From contig CBDBJK010000030.1 of NCBI GenBank assembly GCA_965206395.1, forward strand, positions 1 to 64,000: a DNA stretch of 64,000 nt, written 5' to 3'. Shown piece after piece: positions 1 to 9,649 of the stretch. A program made the position numbers and the translations under genes. The notes under the pieces were generated by a model. That model was not told the origin of the DNA, made no database searches, and worked only from the letters and a program-made list of their open reading frames with translations. Within the stretch, counting starts at the first letter, position 1. Each line of letters starts with the position of its first letter. The stretch is from CBDBJK01 sp965206395. Lineage in GTDB: Bacteria > Chloroflexota > Dehalococcoidia > Lucifugimonadales > CATOSD01.

Positions 1-944
1 AGCCAACATTTGCGGACTTGGAATACGAGAGCAAGAAGCGCAAGACCCGCCGGGAGATATTCCTGGAGCGCATGGATGCTCTGATCCCGTGGGAACAGAT
101 GGAAGAGCGCATCCGTCCGTTCTATCCCAAGGCGGGCCGAGGCCGTCGACCATATGAGTTGTCGGCGATGGTGCGGATACACTGCGTGCAGTTGTTCTAC
201 AACTTGAGCGATCCTGGTATGGAGGACATGCTCTACGAGGTCGAGTCGGTGAGACGGTTCGTAGGGTTGAAGCTGTCGGGCCCGCTGCCGGACGAGACGA
301 CGATTCTGAACTTCCGCCATCTGCTGGAAGAGCATGAGTTGGGGCAGAGTCTGTTCGAGGAGATAAACCGTCATCTGGAGTCCTAGGGACTGCGGCTTCG
401 GGAGGGGACGATCGTGGACGCGAGCATCATAGAGGCGCCGTCATCGACGAAGAATCGTGCGGGTGAGCGAGACCCTGAGATGCACCAGACGAAGAAGGGG
501 AACGAGTGGCGCTTCGGGATGAAAGTACACGTAGGCGCTGACGCTGAGACGGGAGTGGTACACAGCATGACTACGACGCCAGCTAACGTGCATGATGTGA
601 CAGAAGCGCACCGATTGCTGCACGGTGGAGAGAAACGAGTGTGGGGGGATGCGGGGTATCAGGGAGTGGACAAGCGGTTGGAGAATCGAGAGTTGGATGT
701 GGAGTGGCGAGTGGCGATGAGGCCCGGCCGGCGACGGCACCTGGAGCCTGGCAGCCACGAGGCGTTGGCGGAGAAGCGCAAAGCGTCGGTCAGAGCGAAA
801 GTGGAGCATCCGTTCCTGTACGTGAAGCGGCGCTTTGGCTACGCCAAGGTGCGCTACCGAGGGTTGGCTAAGAACGCGCAACGGCTGGCATTGCTACTGG
901 GGCTGGCCAACTTGATGACGGCAGAGCGCCGTCTGGCGGCATGA
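1..944 (+). pseudogene. IS5-family transposase, 5' partial, interrupted by an in-frame amber stop
   Basis: The reading frame is open from base 3 (PTFADLEYES...) to a TAG at 384-386 and then continues in the same frame to 944. The N-terminal part is the DUF772-type helical domain (KKRKTRREIFLERMDALIPW). The part after the TAG carries the DDE core, with IVDASIIEAPSSTKN holding the first catalytic Asp, GDAGYQG the second, and KVEHPFLYVKRRFGYAKVRY the Glu region. Across the stop the sequence reads HLES-stop-GLRLREGT, which is continuous with normal family members, so a single nonsense change explains the break. The start codon lies before the window. The element is likely inactive unless the TAG is read through. 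Confidence 0.85.
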
Positions 945-1130
945 GAGGGGCGCAGTGAGCAAATCACGGCCGGGGAGCCGCGATGGCTCCGAAAAGCCGC
1001 TTCGAGGCCACAACAGACACGGTCTGAACGCCTCAACCACGACCTGGAACGTCACAAAGATGCCTGAACATCTCCAAAGAACGGAACCACTCTGCCCATC
1101 CACGCTTGCGCCGAGTTGTTCAGAGGTTCC
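1..1130 (+). mobile_element. IS5-family insertion sequence, left end outside window
   Basis: The element holds one DDE transposase gene, and its right terminus reads GTTGTTCAGAGGTTCC up to 1130, followed by CTAG at 1131-1134. CTAG fits the YTAR target preference of IS5-family elements, and the other insertion sequences in this window also sit at CTAG. The left inverted repeat lies before base 1, so the exact right boundary is inferred from the CTAG and the terminal motif and was not confirmed by pairing the ends. About 185 bases between the transposase stop and the right end appear non-coding. The element abuts the sensor kinase gene that follows. Confidence 0.75.
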
Positions 1131-3326
1131 CTAGCCTATTACTCTACATTGCAGCCTTCCTACCTGGGATTGCGTTTTGGCCTTTGCGACAACACCTACT
1201 GCATTTCGTGGGTTATGCCGGGAGGCGAGGCCTGGGACAACGGGGCGAGGCCCGGAATGCGGGTGTCGTCGGTTAACGGCCTGTCCCTGCCTTTGCGTGG
1301 AAGGATTGAATTAGACCCGTCGCTCCCTAGATACGTTACAAGCGCGGAATTGGTGGACTCCTTAGGGGAGGCAATCTCCGTCACACTGGCAGAAGATTCC
1401 TCAGGGGCAATCGCATCGAACCTGTCTCTGTGGACACTCGGAGCGATGTTCGCCCTTCTAGGCGCAGTGGTAATGCTGCGTCGCCCTGACCTTCCCAGCG
1501 CCAGATTGTTTGGCCTGTTCACAGGCTCTACCGCCCTTGCCCTCGCTGTAGGGCCAAGCGCCGGAGGCCCTGGCCCTGTGTGGGCGCTCGTTATCCAGGT
1601 AATCACAGTCATGTTCGTGGGCGCTTCCTGTCTTATTTTCATCGCGTCGCTTGCGGGCTACTCGTCGAGAGCATATCGAGTTGTCATCTTGCCCTTACTG
1701 ATAGGGTTAGGCGCTTTGATATTGGTCAGCTACGCCTATTCGGTCTTGTTCGCTCCGATGTTATACGAATGGATAAGGCCCGTGTCGTTCCTGTACGTAT
1801 CCATGTCTGTGCTTGGCGCGGTCGTATTGATGGTGATAACAGGAAATCGTCAGAAGTCCCCAACCGCTCGCCAGCAGGCAAGGATAGCGCTTGCTGGCAT
1901 AGTCGTTGGCATGTTTCCGTTCATCGGGCTTACGCTCATTCCAGAGGCCCTGGGCAATGACACACTCCTTCCTGTTCAATTGACTGTGCTGGCCGTCGGG
2001 TTTATCCCCGCGTTCTTTGCATACGCCATCCTCCAGTACCAATTGCTGGGAATACGAAGGCTTGTACACAGAAGCATGGTGTACGGAATCGCCAGCATAA
2101 CCTTGCTCACAATCATCTCGATTGGCCTCACGGGGGCTTTCGCGGTGCTTATGGAGGACGCGGTTAACAAATATTCTATTCCGCTAATTTCGGCTATAGT
2201 CGTGCTGGGCATCATATGTTTCTACCCTCTGCGCACCAGGACGCGCTGGCTCGTTGACAGGCTGGTTTACGATGACGTAGTTGACTACCAAAGGCTGGCA
2301 GAGGCGGTCGGGCGAGACCTGTTAGCCCCCGGCGAAGTCTATGAAGTTGCAAGTGGAATGGCTACTGTTCTACATCAGGCATTGCGATTGGAGTCAGTCC
2401 TTCTGTTTCTTGGATACAGCCCGTCTCAGGCGCAACTAGTGGCAGCGGAGGGCGAGCGCAGCGAGGAGGTTATTCGCGATCTGCGGCTAAGGTTGAAGGC
2501 GCAGTCCGGCAAATTCCAAAATCAAAGTGTGACTGAGATGCGCTGGGAATCAGACTCACTTCTGATTGTGTCTCTCGCGATGCCAGGGAAGTATCGCGGC
2601 TACATGGTGCTTGGGCCAAAGCGTCAAGGTGAGGTCTTTCTAGAAGAGGAAAAGCAACTGGTGACTACGATAATCCCTATCCTGGCCCTTGCTATTGACA
2701 AAGGCGAGTTGTCAGAACAATTGCGAGAGATGAACCAACGGCTTGTTCAGGCCGGAGAAGCGGAACGCGCCCGCATAGCCGCAGACATACACGATGGGCC
2801 GCTGCAAAAAGCGATGTTGCTTGGAGGCATTGGAGACACATTCGGGCAAGACCCCAAGGAACTCGCCAGGCAGCTTTCTTCTGAGCTTCGGGAGGTCTGC
2901 TCCCGCCTTCGACCAGCTATACTCGATGACCTTGGGATTGTCGCCGCTCTTGAGTGGCTTCTGGATGAGGTGAGCTTGCGACACGGGCTCTTGACCGAGC
3001 TTTCTCTGAACGGCGTAGACGAGGTGGAGAGATTTTGTCCTGAGATAGAGCTGACCATATTTAGAATTACGCAAGAGGCATCGAACAACGCCGTCAAACA
3101 CGCGAAATGCGCAAGGCTGCGTGTATCGCTGTCTATGAATGAGAATGGTCTAACGCTCGAAGTGTCTGATGACGGGGTAGGCTTCGAACCTGCGATCAGA
3201 GGCAAGAAGGGGTTAGGGCTGCCCGGCATGAATGAGCGAGTTGTGCAGCTAATGGGGCGGTTTGACGTTCGTTCCGCCCCGGGCGCTGGAACCAAGGTCA
3301 TCGCCCGTATTCCTATACCGGACTAA
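1116..3326 (+). CDS. NarL-family sensor histidine kinase, 5' end disrupted by IS
   Basis: This is a membrane sensor kinase that should phosphorylate the regulator encoded 19 bases downstream. In order it has a short PDZ-like stretch (residues about 20-90, MPGGEAWDNGARPGM), about eight hydrophobic segments (105-375), a GAF-like region (about 390-530), a HisKA_3 dimerisation domain with the phospho-acceptor in AADIHDGPLQ, and a HATPase_c domain with EASNNAVKHA and the GLGLPGMNER glycine motif. The only start codon that opens the whole frame is a TTG at 1116 inside the right terminus of the upstream IS, so the native N-terminus was probably lost. The next ATG, at about 1215, would drop only part of the PDZ-like stretch. 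Translation may now depend on IS-derived signals. Confidence 0.8.
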   Translation: MFRGSLAYYSTLQPSYLGLRFGLCDNTYCISWVMPGGEAWDNGARPGMRVSSVNGLSLPLRGRIELDPSLPRYVTSAELVDSLGEAISVTLAEDSSGAIASNLSLWTLGAMFALLGAVVMLRRPDLPSARLFGLFTGSTALALAVGPSAGGPGPVWALVIQVITVMFVGASCLIFIASLAGYSSRAYRVVILPLLIGLGALILVSYAYSVLFAPMLYEWIRPVSFLYVSMSVLGAVVLMVITGNRQKSPTARQQARIALAGIVVGMFPFIGLTLIPEALGNDTLLPVQLTVLAVGFIPAFFAYAILQYQLLGIRRLVHRSMVYGIASITLLTIISIGLTGAFAVLMEDAVNKYSIPLISAIVVLGIICFYPLRTRTRWLVDRLVYDDVVDYQRLAEAVGRDLLAPGEVYEVASGMATVLHQALRLESVLLFLGYSPSQAQLVAAEGERSEEVIRDLRLRLKAQSGKFQNQSVTEMRWESDSLLIVSLAMPGKYRGYMVLGPKRQGEVFLEEEKQLVTTIIPILALAIDKGELSEQLREMNQRLVQAGEAERARIAADIHDGPLQKAMLLGGIGDTFGQDPKELARQLSSELREVCSRLRPAILDDLGIVAALEWLLDEVSLRHGLLTELSLNGVDEVERFCPEIELTIFRITQEASNNAVKHAKCARLRVSLSMNENGLTLEVSDDGVGFEPAIRGKKGLGLPGMNERVVQLMGRFDVRSAPGAGTKVIARIPIPD

Positions 3327-3345
3327 CCAGCGGGGGAGGACGTCG

Positions 3346-3996
3346 ATGAGCTTTCCGCTTAGGGTCTTCATCGTTGACGACCATCAGATGTTCCGCGAGG
3401 GTATTCGGCAGAGGCTGGAGCAAGAACCCGATATCAAAGTGGTAGGAGAAGCGGCTGCGGGCGGCGAGGCGCTGGAACTGATAGAGAAGAAAAACCCCAC
3501 CGTCGCCGTGTTGGACATTCGCCTGCCCGATATGTCGGGCATCACGCTAGCGAGGCTCTTGAGAGAACAGAGGCCTGAAATAAAGATACTGGTGCTGACC
3601 GGCTACGATTTCGACCAGTATGTTCGTGCGCTGACTCGACTAGGTATTGATGGCTATCTGCTCAAGGATGCTCCTCAAGAGTCATTGGTGCAGGCGCTCC
3701 GCGACATAGCGGCGGGCGGTATTGTGCTGCCCCCGCAGATCGCTTCCAAGGTGATTCGGCACTACTCTTCTTCGTCTAGGGCTTTTCGCAACAGGGAGCT
3801 GGGTGAGCTAACCGTAAGAGAGTTAGATATTCTTGAGCTTCTCACTCAGGGACTTCGAAATGCGGAAATGGCTGCACGTCTATCCATATCAGTTAGAACA
3901 ATAGAAGTCCACGTGCGAAACGTCATGGCAAAACTGGAGGCGCAGAGCCGCACAGATGCGGTGCGTATTGCGTTAGAAAAAGGTCTGGTAAGGTAG
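3346..3996 (+). CDS. NarL/LuxR-family response regulator
   Basis: This is a 216-residue two-domain DNA-binding regulator. The receiver domain has the acidic pair in IVDDHQ, the phospho-acceptor Asp in VLDIRLPDMSG, and the conserved Lys in YLLKDAPQESL. The C-terminal LuxR-type helix-turn-helix starts near LTVRELDILELLTQG and ends with the recognition region SVRTIEVHVRNVMAKL. The start is placed at ATG 3346 because GGGGGAGGA lies five bases upstream; an upstream in-frame start at 3262 would overlap the kinase. With the preceding NarL-family kinase it forms a typical two-component pair, probably one transcript. Its target genes cannot be read from the sequence. Confidence 0.92.
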   Translation: MSFPLRVFIVDDHQMFREGIRQRLEQEPDIKVVGEAAAGGEALELIEKKNPTVAVLDIRLPDMSGITLARLLREQRPEIKILVLTGYDFDQYVRALTRLGIDGYLLKDAPQESLVQALRDIAAGGIVLPPQIASKVIRHYSSSSRAFRNRELGELTVRELDILELLTQGLRNAEMAARLSISVRTIEVHVRNVMAKLEAQSRTDAVRIALEKGLVR

Positions 3997-4012
3997 CCCG
4001 CGAGGCGGGTTA
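3994..4012. terminator. Possible bidirectional hairpin between convergent genes
   Basis: TAGCCCGC and GCGGGTTA form an eight-base stem (one G.U pair) around a GAG loop. It overlaps the stop codons of the response regulator (+) and the hybrid kinase (-). No clear T run follows on either side, so its efficiency as an intrinsic terminator is uncertain. Confidence 0.35.
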
Positions 4013-7000
4013 CTGCGCATCAAGCACTTCACGCACCTTACTCGTCAACTCAGCCGGGGTGAAAGGTTTTTGAAGCAGCATAGCCGTGCCATGGTCTAAC
4101 ATGCCGTGATGCACCACATCATCCTCTGTGTAGCCTGAGATGAAAAGAACCTTGACTTTTGGACACAGCGGGTTGAATTGATCGACAAGCTCCACACCAC
4201 CCATTCCAGGCATGATGACATCGGTTATCAGAAGGTGTAACTCCTCGCCTATATCTCCCCGAGCGATATGCAACGCGTCTCTGCCATTGACCGCTTCGTA
4301 CACGGTATACCCCTGTTCGCGCAGGACGTAGGCGACTATCTCCCTTACCGACACTTCGTCTTCGACCAGAAGCACGCTCTCCGTGCCATGCAGCAAGGGG
4401 TGGGAATCATCTGATGGCAAAGATATTTCGGCAGTGCCTTCGACGCGTGGTAGATAGATTTTGAAGGTAGTGCCCTGCCCAGGCTCGCTCTCAACAAAGA
4501 TGTGGCCCCCGCTCTGTTTGACTATGCCATAGCAGATTGACAACCCCAAGCCTGTGCCCTTGCCTCTTTCCTTCGTAGTGTAGAATGGCTCGAATATCCG
4601 AGTCCTGACCTCCTCTATCATGCCTTTGCCATTGTCACGAACAGCCATCAACACGTACTCTCCAGGAGTTAGTCCGGGATAGATTTGTGCGAACTCCTTG
4701 TCAACGGTGATATCGTCGGCTTCGATAATCAGTCTTCCGCCGTCTTGCATGGCGTCACGAGCGTTAACGGCGAGGTTGACCAGCACCTGCTCTAGCTGTC
4801 CGTGGTCTACTTTGACCAGCCCAAGGTCTGGCTGGGCCGCGTTATCAACTCGATGTCTTCACCGATTAGTCGTCGAAGCAGGTGGTCCATGTCCAGGATG
4901 AGATTGCTCAGGCTAACTACCTTTGGCTCGATGATTTGCTTGCTGGAGAATGTCAGCAACTGGTGTATAAGATTGGAGGCTCGCTCAGCGGCTTGATAGA
5001 TGTGCTGCAACTGGGTGCGAACTTTGTCTTCAGGATGCAACGACCTCATTGCCATCTGGGAGTATCCTATGATCGGGGTCAGGAGATTATTGAAGTCGTG
5101 TGCTACGCCGCCCGCTAGCCTGCCCACGCTCTCAAGCTTTTGGGATTGAACAAGCTGTTCTTCGAGAAGCTTCCGCTCAGTAATGTCTTCGGCGATTCCA
5201 ACGAGGCGGTATATTTCGCCAGCCTCATTGCGGACGGGAGTGCGACGATTCGTTATCCACCGGATTGAGCCATCCGGCCTCACGAGCCTGAACTCAAAGT
5301 ACAGTTCCTCTTTCCCGTGGTTTTCAAAAATGTCAAGCACGCGCTCTTTGTCGTCTGGATGGATGGCTTCTATCCACGACACCCTGCTCTCATACAAGTC
5401 GTTGGGCGGGGCGAGGAATATATCTTGAAATGCTGGGTTAACATATATGATGCTTTCGGACTCGAATTCGTACAGCCAGAAAACCTCTGGTATATGCTCC
5501 GCCACCTGGCGGAATCGCTGCTCGCTTTCCTGCAGCGCCTCGTCTGCTTGCTTTAACTCCGAGTACAGCAGCGAGTTGGTGACTGAGCCAGCGATCTGGT
5601 TTCCAATGCGCTCGGCCAACTCCGCGTCTCGCTGGATATATGCATTTGGCTTCGTTGAATGCAGATTCAAGACACCGATTGCTTCGTTGCCCGAAATCAG
5701 AGGAACGGAGAGAAATGTTCGCAATCCAGCCCGGTATCTGTGGGTGGTAGTATAAGATTGCTCTGTGCTGTCAGCCACCTCATTTTCCTGAACGAGCAGC
5801 GTCGACCTTGTCTCAATGACTCGGCCGGTGGCAGTGCCCTCTAGAGGTACGATACTTCCAATTCTCCGATCAGATATTTCAGTGCCCAAGGCGTATGAGA
5901 CTCTGCTTATGCCCCGTTCGAAATCGGCGAGGCCAATCACGATTCTGTCGAAAGGTATGAGTTTGCGGACTTCCTCAGCGAAGCGCGGGTATACCTCGTC
6001 TATATTCACAGACGAGCTTATTATTTTACCAATTTCGGCAAGCACGGCATTTTCATGGGCAAGCCTTTCCCTGGTCTCTTCAACCCCCTTCAACTCTGAG
6101 TACAGGAGCGAGTTGGCGATTGCGCCCGCGATTTGGTTCCCAATGCGCTCGGCCAAGTTCACGTCCCTCTGAGTATAAGCGTTCGCCTCCTGTGAGCGGA
6201 TATTCAACGTGCCGATTACCGCATCGCCCGAAATCAGCGGCACGGAGAGAAACGAACGCAGTCCGGCCTCGTAAACGGGCGCAGTGCGGGGGAAGCGGGT
6301 ATTGATGTCGTTTGCGTCATCTCCCTGGATGAGGACAGACGATTGTTTACGGATAGCCTCACCCATTATAGTGCCGTCTATAGGCGAATGAGCGCCGATT
6401 CGGCGGCCAGAAACGTCTGTACCTACGATGTACGAGGGATAACCCATGCCGTGTTCCACGTCGACCAGGTTTATTACAATTCTATCGAATGGGAGGAGCT
6501 TACCGACTTCTTCGGCGAAGCGTGGGTAAACCTCGTCTATATCCAGGGAGGAGCTTATTATCCTTCCTATCTCGGCCAGCACGGCGTTTTCCTGGGCGAG
6601 ATTGTCATTGGCCTCTTCTGTTTGCTTTAGCTCCGAGTACAGCAGTGAGTTCGCGATTGCGCCCGCTATCTGGTTCCCAATGCGCTCGGCCAACTTCACA
6701 TCTCTTTGAGTATAGGCATTGGGCTGGTGTGATCGGATACTTATAACGCCGATCACTTCGTCGCCCGAAATCAGCGGCACCGAGAGAAACGATCGCATTC
6801 CGGCCTCATAAACGGGCACGCTGTCAGGGAAGCGACTTGCAAAGTGGTCCAAGTCGTCTCCCTGAACGAGAACAGTCGACTGAGTACCAATGGTTTCGCT
6901 AGTTATGGTGCCACCTAGAGGCATAATAACTCCAACTCGCCGACCGGGTACTTCAGTGCCCACAATGTATTGGTTCTTGAGTAGGTCATGTTCGAAGTCG

Positions 7001-7629
7001 ACCAGGCTAATCGCAATCCTGTCGGAAGGGATGAGCTTGCGGACTTCCTCAGCGAAGTGGGGGTATACCTCGTCTATATCCAGGGAAGAGCTTATTACCC
7101 TTCCTATCTCGGCCAGCACAGCGTTTTCCTGAGCAAGCCTTTCGGTGACTTCCTGCGCCCTTTCTTGCTCAGTTACGTCTCGCGCCAGAGCAAATAGGCG
7201 CCGCTTTCCTTCTATCATTGTGAGGTCTGCCCTGACCTCAACAGAGAAGGTAGTTCCGTCTTTTCGCCTGAAGGTTCTCTCTTGCAGAGCTGAAACATCT
7301 GGGGCAAACTGCTCCAATGATTCTTTAAAATCGGCTGCATCGAATCCATCGTCCAGATCCGTTATAGACAGCGCGAGCAGTTCCTCTCGGGCGTATCCAA
7401 GGCTTTGACAAGCGCGTTCGTTGACATCACTGAAGCGGCCATCTTCTTCGATCACGAAAAACGAGTCCTGGGTGTGCTCAATCAAGTGTAGGAATCGTTC
7501 CCTGGTCTCTCGCAGCGCGTCTTCTGTCTGCTTTAACGCATATTCCGACGCCTCAAGCTCAGCTAGCCTGAGTCGCAAGCTCTCGATCTCGCTAAGTAAC
7601 TGATTGCTAGTCATCGGTTCGTATGCCAT
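4010..7629 (-). pseudogene. Hybrid sensor histidine kinase/response regulator with three GAF domains, frameshifted
   Basis: This is a soluble multi-domain sensor of about 1200 residues with a coiled N-terminus, PAS (residues about 45-165), three tandem GAF domains (about 180-345, 360-525, 540-700), a second PAS with PAC (710-825), HisKA (phospho-acceptor in GGVAHDFNNLL), HATPase_c (NLAVNARDAM, GLGLSICYG) and a C-terminal receiver (Asp in LLITDVIMPGMGG). The frame from 7629 stops at 4807. The second frame, open through 4010, resumes the family sequence as DLGLVKVDHGQLEQV. One base appears deleted near 4831-4839, just before the ATP-binding domain. It is either a true frameshift mutation or a sequencing or assembly indel. 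It converges on the response regulator gene and is not in its operon. Confidence 0.85.
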
Positions 7630-8111
7630 TACGAATGACGCTCCTATCTATAGAGAGCAGGACTTTAGCCATGGAATCGGAAACCTGGGATGAAAAACAC
7701 TGCTTGGAATTGCGCTTCGTTAAACGTCTAGGAACAGTATGGGCGCAATGGCAATATCTCTGGTGTTCGGCAATGCTGTACACCAGAAGAGAAGGCCGCC
7801 CGTTCGTTCAATTTTGCCATAATACGCCAGGCTATTCTAGTGTCAAAGTGCCTGCGTTTGGCAAAACTCCTTGATTGTTATCTACAAAAGAGCCACTAAG
7901 GGCGCACCTGTGTGGCAACGAGGAAAGAACTGGATGAGGGAAAAGCGCATTCGATCCGGCTGACATAGAGCAGGAGAATGGCCTATATTGGCGCTATCTT
8001 GGTCACGCGCGCTAAATCCATATTATCCGAAAACCTGGCACAGATAGGAGCCTGCGCCGTCGCATAGGCGTTACCAAGTTCCTTATAAGTTCCCTATCCC
8101 CTGACGCAACT
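7630..8111. other. Gene-free stretch between hybrid kinase and psp cluster
   Basis: This stretch of about 480 bases lies upstream of the hybrid kinase and downstream of pspAA, both on the minus strand. It should hold the kinase promoter. The short open frames in it have no recognisable protein features. I see no clear hairpin or repeat. Confidence 0.5.
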
Positions 8112-8390
8112 TTAGTTGGGCACCAGGCCTTCGCCGACAAAAATCTCCTCGGCCTCCTTGAGCGTGAGGTCAGGCTCGGGGAGAACCAGGTCGGACTCCA
8201 CAATTTCATCGAGAGGTACAGGCGTTCCGTTATCTCGCACAAGGTCGAGCATACTCTTGAGGAGGCGCTCGAACCCCTCCTGGTTGTCCTCCTCGACGAC
8301 CTCAACAAGCTGGTTGTCAATGTCGTTAAGCTGATCAATGTAGGCGCCAGGGAGGTTGTACTGTCCCTCGGTAAGAATCCTCACAATCAT
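8112..8390 (-). CDS. pspAA: PspA-associated protein PspAA
   Basis: This 92-residue protein starts MIVRILTEGQYNLPG and contains GTPVPLDEIVESDLVLPEPD and ends EGLVPN, which is the pattern of the small PspAA family found next to PspA in Actinobacteria and Chloroflexota. It is thought to act with PspA in the membrane-stress response, although its biochemical role is not well defined. Its start lies two bases after the pspA stop, so the two genes are almost certainly co-transcribed and translationally coupled. The length matches the family and there is no signal peptide or membrane segment. Confidence 0.88.
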   Translation of the reverse strand: MIVRILTEGQYNLPGAYIDQLNDIDNQLVEVVEEDNQEGFERLLKSMLDLVRDNGTPVPLDEIVESDLVLPEPDLTLKEAEEIFVGEGLVPN

Positions 8391-8392
8391 TC

Positions 8393-9121
8393 CTATTGAC
8401 CTCCAGGCAGGGACTTCTTCTCACCAGAGGGAAGGCTGGCCTTGAGGGCGGCCAGTTCGTCCTCTACGCCTTGCGATGCGCTGAGTTGCGCAAGCTCACG
8501 GTCCAGGGGGTCGCCGCTGCCAGTGGCATCATCCAGCACACCTAATTCAACCAGCTCGTCTATTGCGCCTGCCTTTGCACGCATGGTCTCGGTCTTGTTT
8601 TCCGCGCGTTCTACGGCCAGCGTGATGTCGCCCATCTCCTCGGATATGCCTGAGAGTGCCGAGCCTATGCGCACCTGGGCCTGGGCCGCGCTGTACTGTG
8701 CTTTGATGACCTCTTTCTTGGTGCGGAAGGCAGCGACTTTGGATTGAAGCCTCTGCTCCGCCTGGGTCAGTTTCTCTTGCTCAAGCTCAAGGCCGGATAT
8801 CTGCTGGTCAAGCCCTTCGAGTTCAGCAAGGGACGCCTGCTTGCGCTCCAGCGCCAATCGTGCAAGGTCTTCACGGCCTGCTGACATGGCCTGACGTGCC
8901 TGCCCATCGAGCTTGGCGGCGTTCTGCTGCACCTTGGCCGCCTGCATCTCAAGCCGCCTCTTGGCCGTGACCATCTCGACGACGCCGCGCTTGACGTTTC
9001 GCAGCATCTCCATTTGCTTGTCGTAGGCCACGTCCAGCGACTCCGCCGGATTCTCAGCTTTATCCATAAGCGTGTTCATTTTGCCTTTGACTATGGTCGA
9101 CATTCTAGACAACATTCCCAT
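8393..9121 (-). CDS. pspA: Phage shock protein A / IM30 (Vipp1) family
   Basis: This 242-residue, almost wholly helical protein has the PspA/IM30 signature MLSRMSTIVKGKMNTLMDKAENP at its N-terminus (the amphipathic membrane-binding helix) followed by long coiled-coil segments rich in Gln, Ala, Lys and Glu (about 25-185). Family members bind the inner face of stressed membranes as large ESCRT-III-like oligomers. The C-terminal 50 residues (DPLDRELAQLSASQGVEDELAALKASL) resemble the Chloroflexota/Actinobacteria form. It lies between a small membrane protein gene (64 bases upstream) and pspAA (two bases downstream), forming a compact envelope-stress operon. No PspF-type activator gene is next to it. 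Confidence 0.93.
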   Translation of the reverse strand: MGMLSRMSTIVKGKMNTLMDKAENPAESLDVAYDKQMEMLRNVKRGVVEMVTAKRRLEMQAAKVQQNAAKLDGQARQAMSAGREDLARLALERKQASLAELEGLDQQISGLELEQEKLTQAEQRLQSKVAAFRTKKEVIKAQYSAAQAQVRIGSALSGISEEMGDITLAVERAENKTETMRAKAGAIDELVELGVLDDATGSGDPLDRELAQLSASQGVEDELAALKASLPSGEKKSLPGGQ

Positions 9122-9185
9122 GTCTTACCTCCCACACATTAGACCCGTTCTAAGAGCATTGTTATTCTCGGCGAACCTGAAAAGT

Positions 9186-9383
9186 CTAAAAGCTGCTTGA
9201 ACTCTTGTTGCCGCTCGAAAACATCTGCACAAGCCCCACTATTCCCATGATGGCCCCGATAACGATTACTAGGATGCCTAGAATGTCGAGGAGGCTTTCC
9301 AGGATGTCGGAACTTATCACTATCCCTAGGAACACTAGAAATATCCCCGCTAAGATGAGGCTACCGCCTCCGGCTTTATTCAT
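9186..9383 (-). CDS. Small two-segment membrane protein in psp cluster
   Basis: This 65-residue protein has two hydrophobic helices (about residues 8-24 and 33-54, the latter ILGILVIVIGAIMGIVGLV) and a short Ser-rich tail (GNKSSSSF). The start ATG at 9383 is chosen over an upstream in-frame codon because AAGGAAGGAG lies just upstream of it. It is co-directional with pspA and 64 bases away, so it may be a membrane partner in the same operon, replacing the PspB/PspC role seen in proteobacteria. That role is inferred only from position; I do not recognise the family. Confidence 0.65.
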   Translation of the reverse strand: MNKAGGGSLILAGIFLVFLGIVISSDILESLLDILGILVIVIGAIMGIVGLVQMFSSGNKSSSSF

Positions 9384-9649
9384 GACAACTCCTTCCTTCC
9401 GTTTCGGTGTCACTTGCCAGTCTTAACGATATTATCCCACATAAGCGGTGTCAAGGACGACTATGCTTTCAAAACGGCACGGCTTGCCAGCCTGAAAGGG
9501 TAGGGAGCAGGGCATTGTGCCGTTTCGCAGCCGGATTTTACTCGACTTGCTTCCGCTTGTGTAGCCCGCAAGCAGCTAGCAGCCCGCGTTTGTTAGAGCA
9601 ACTGTCAATGGAATGATGGTGTACATGCAAGCCGCAATCGCTTTAAGCG

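Noticed and set aside
7623..7874. 83-residue frame between the hybrid kinase and psp cluster
   Set aside because: It overlaps the kinase start, has no ribosome binding site or family resemblance, and looks like a chance frame.
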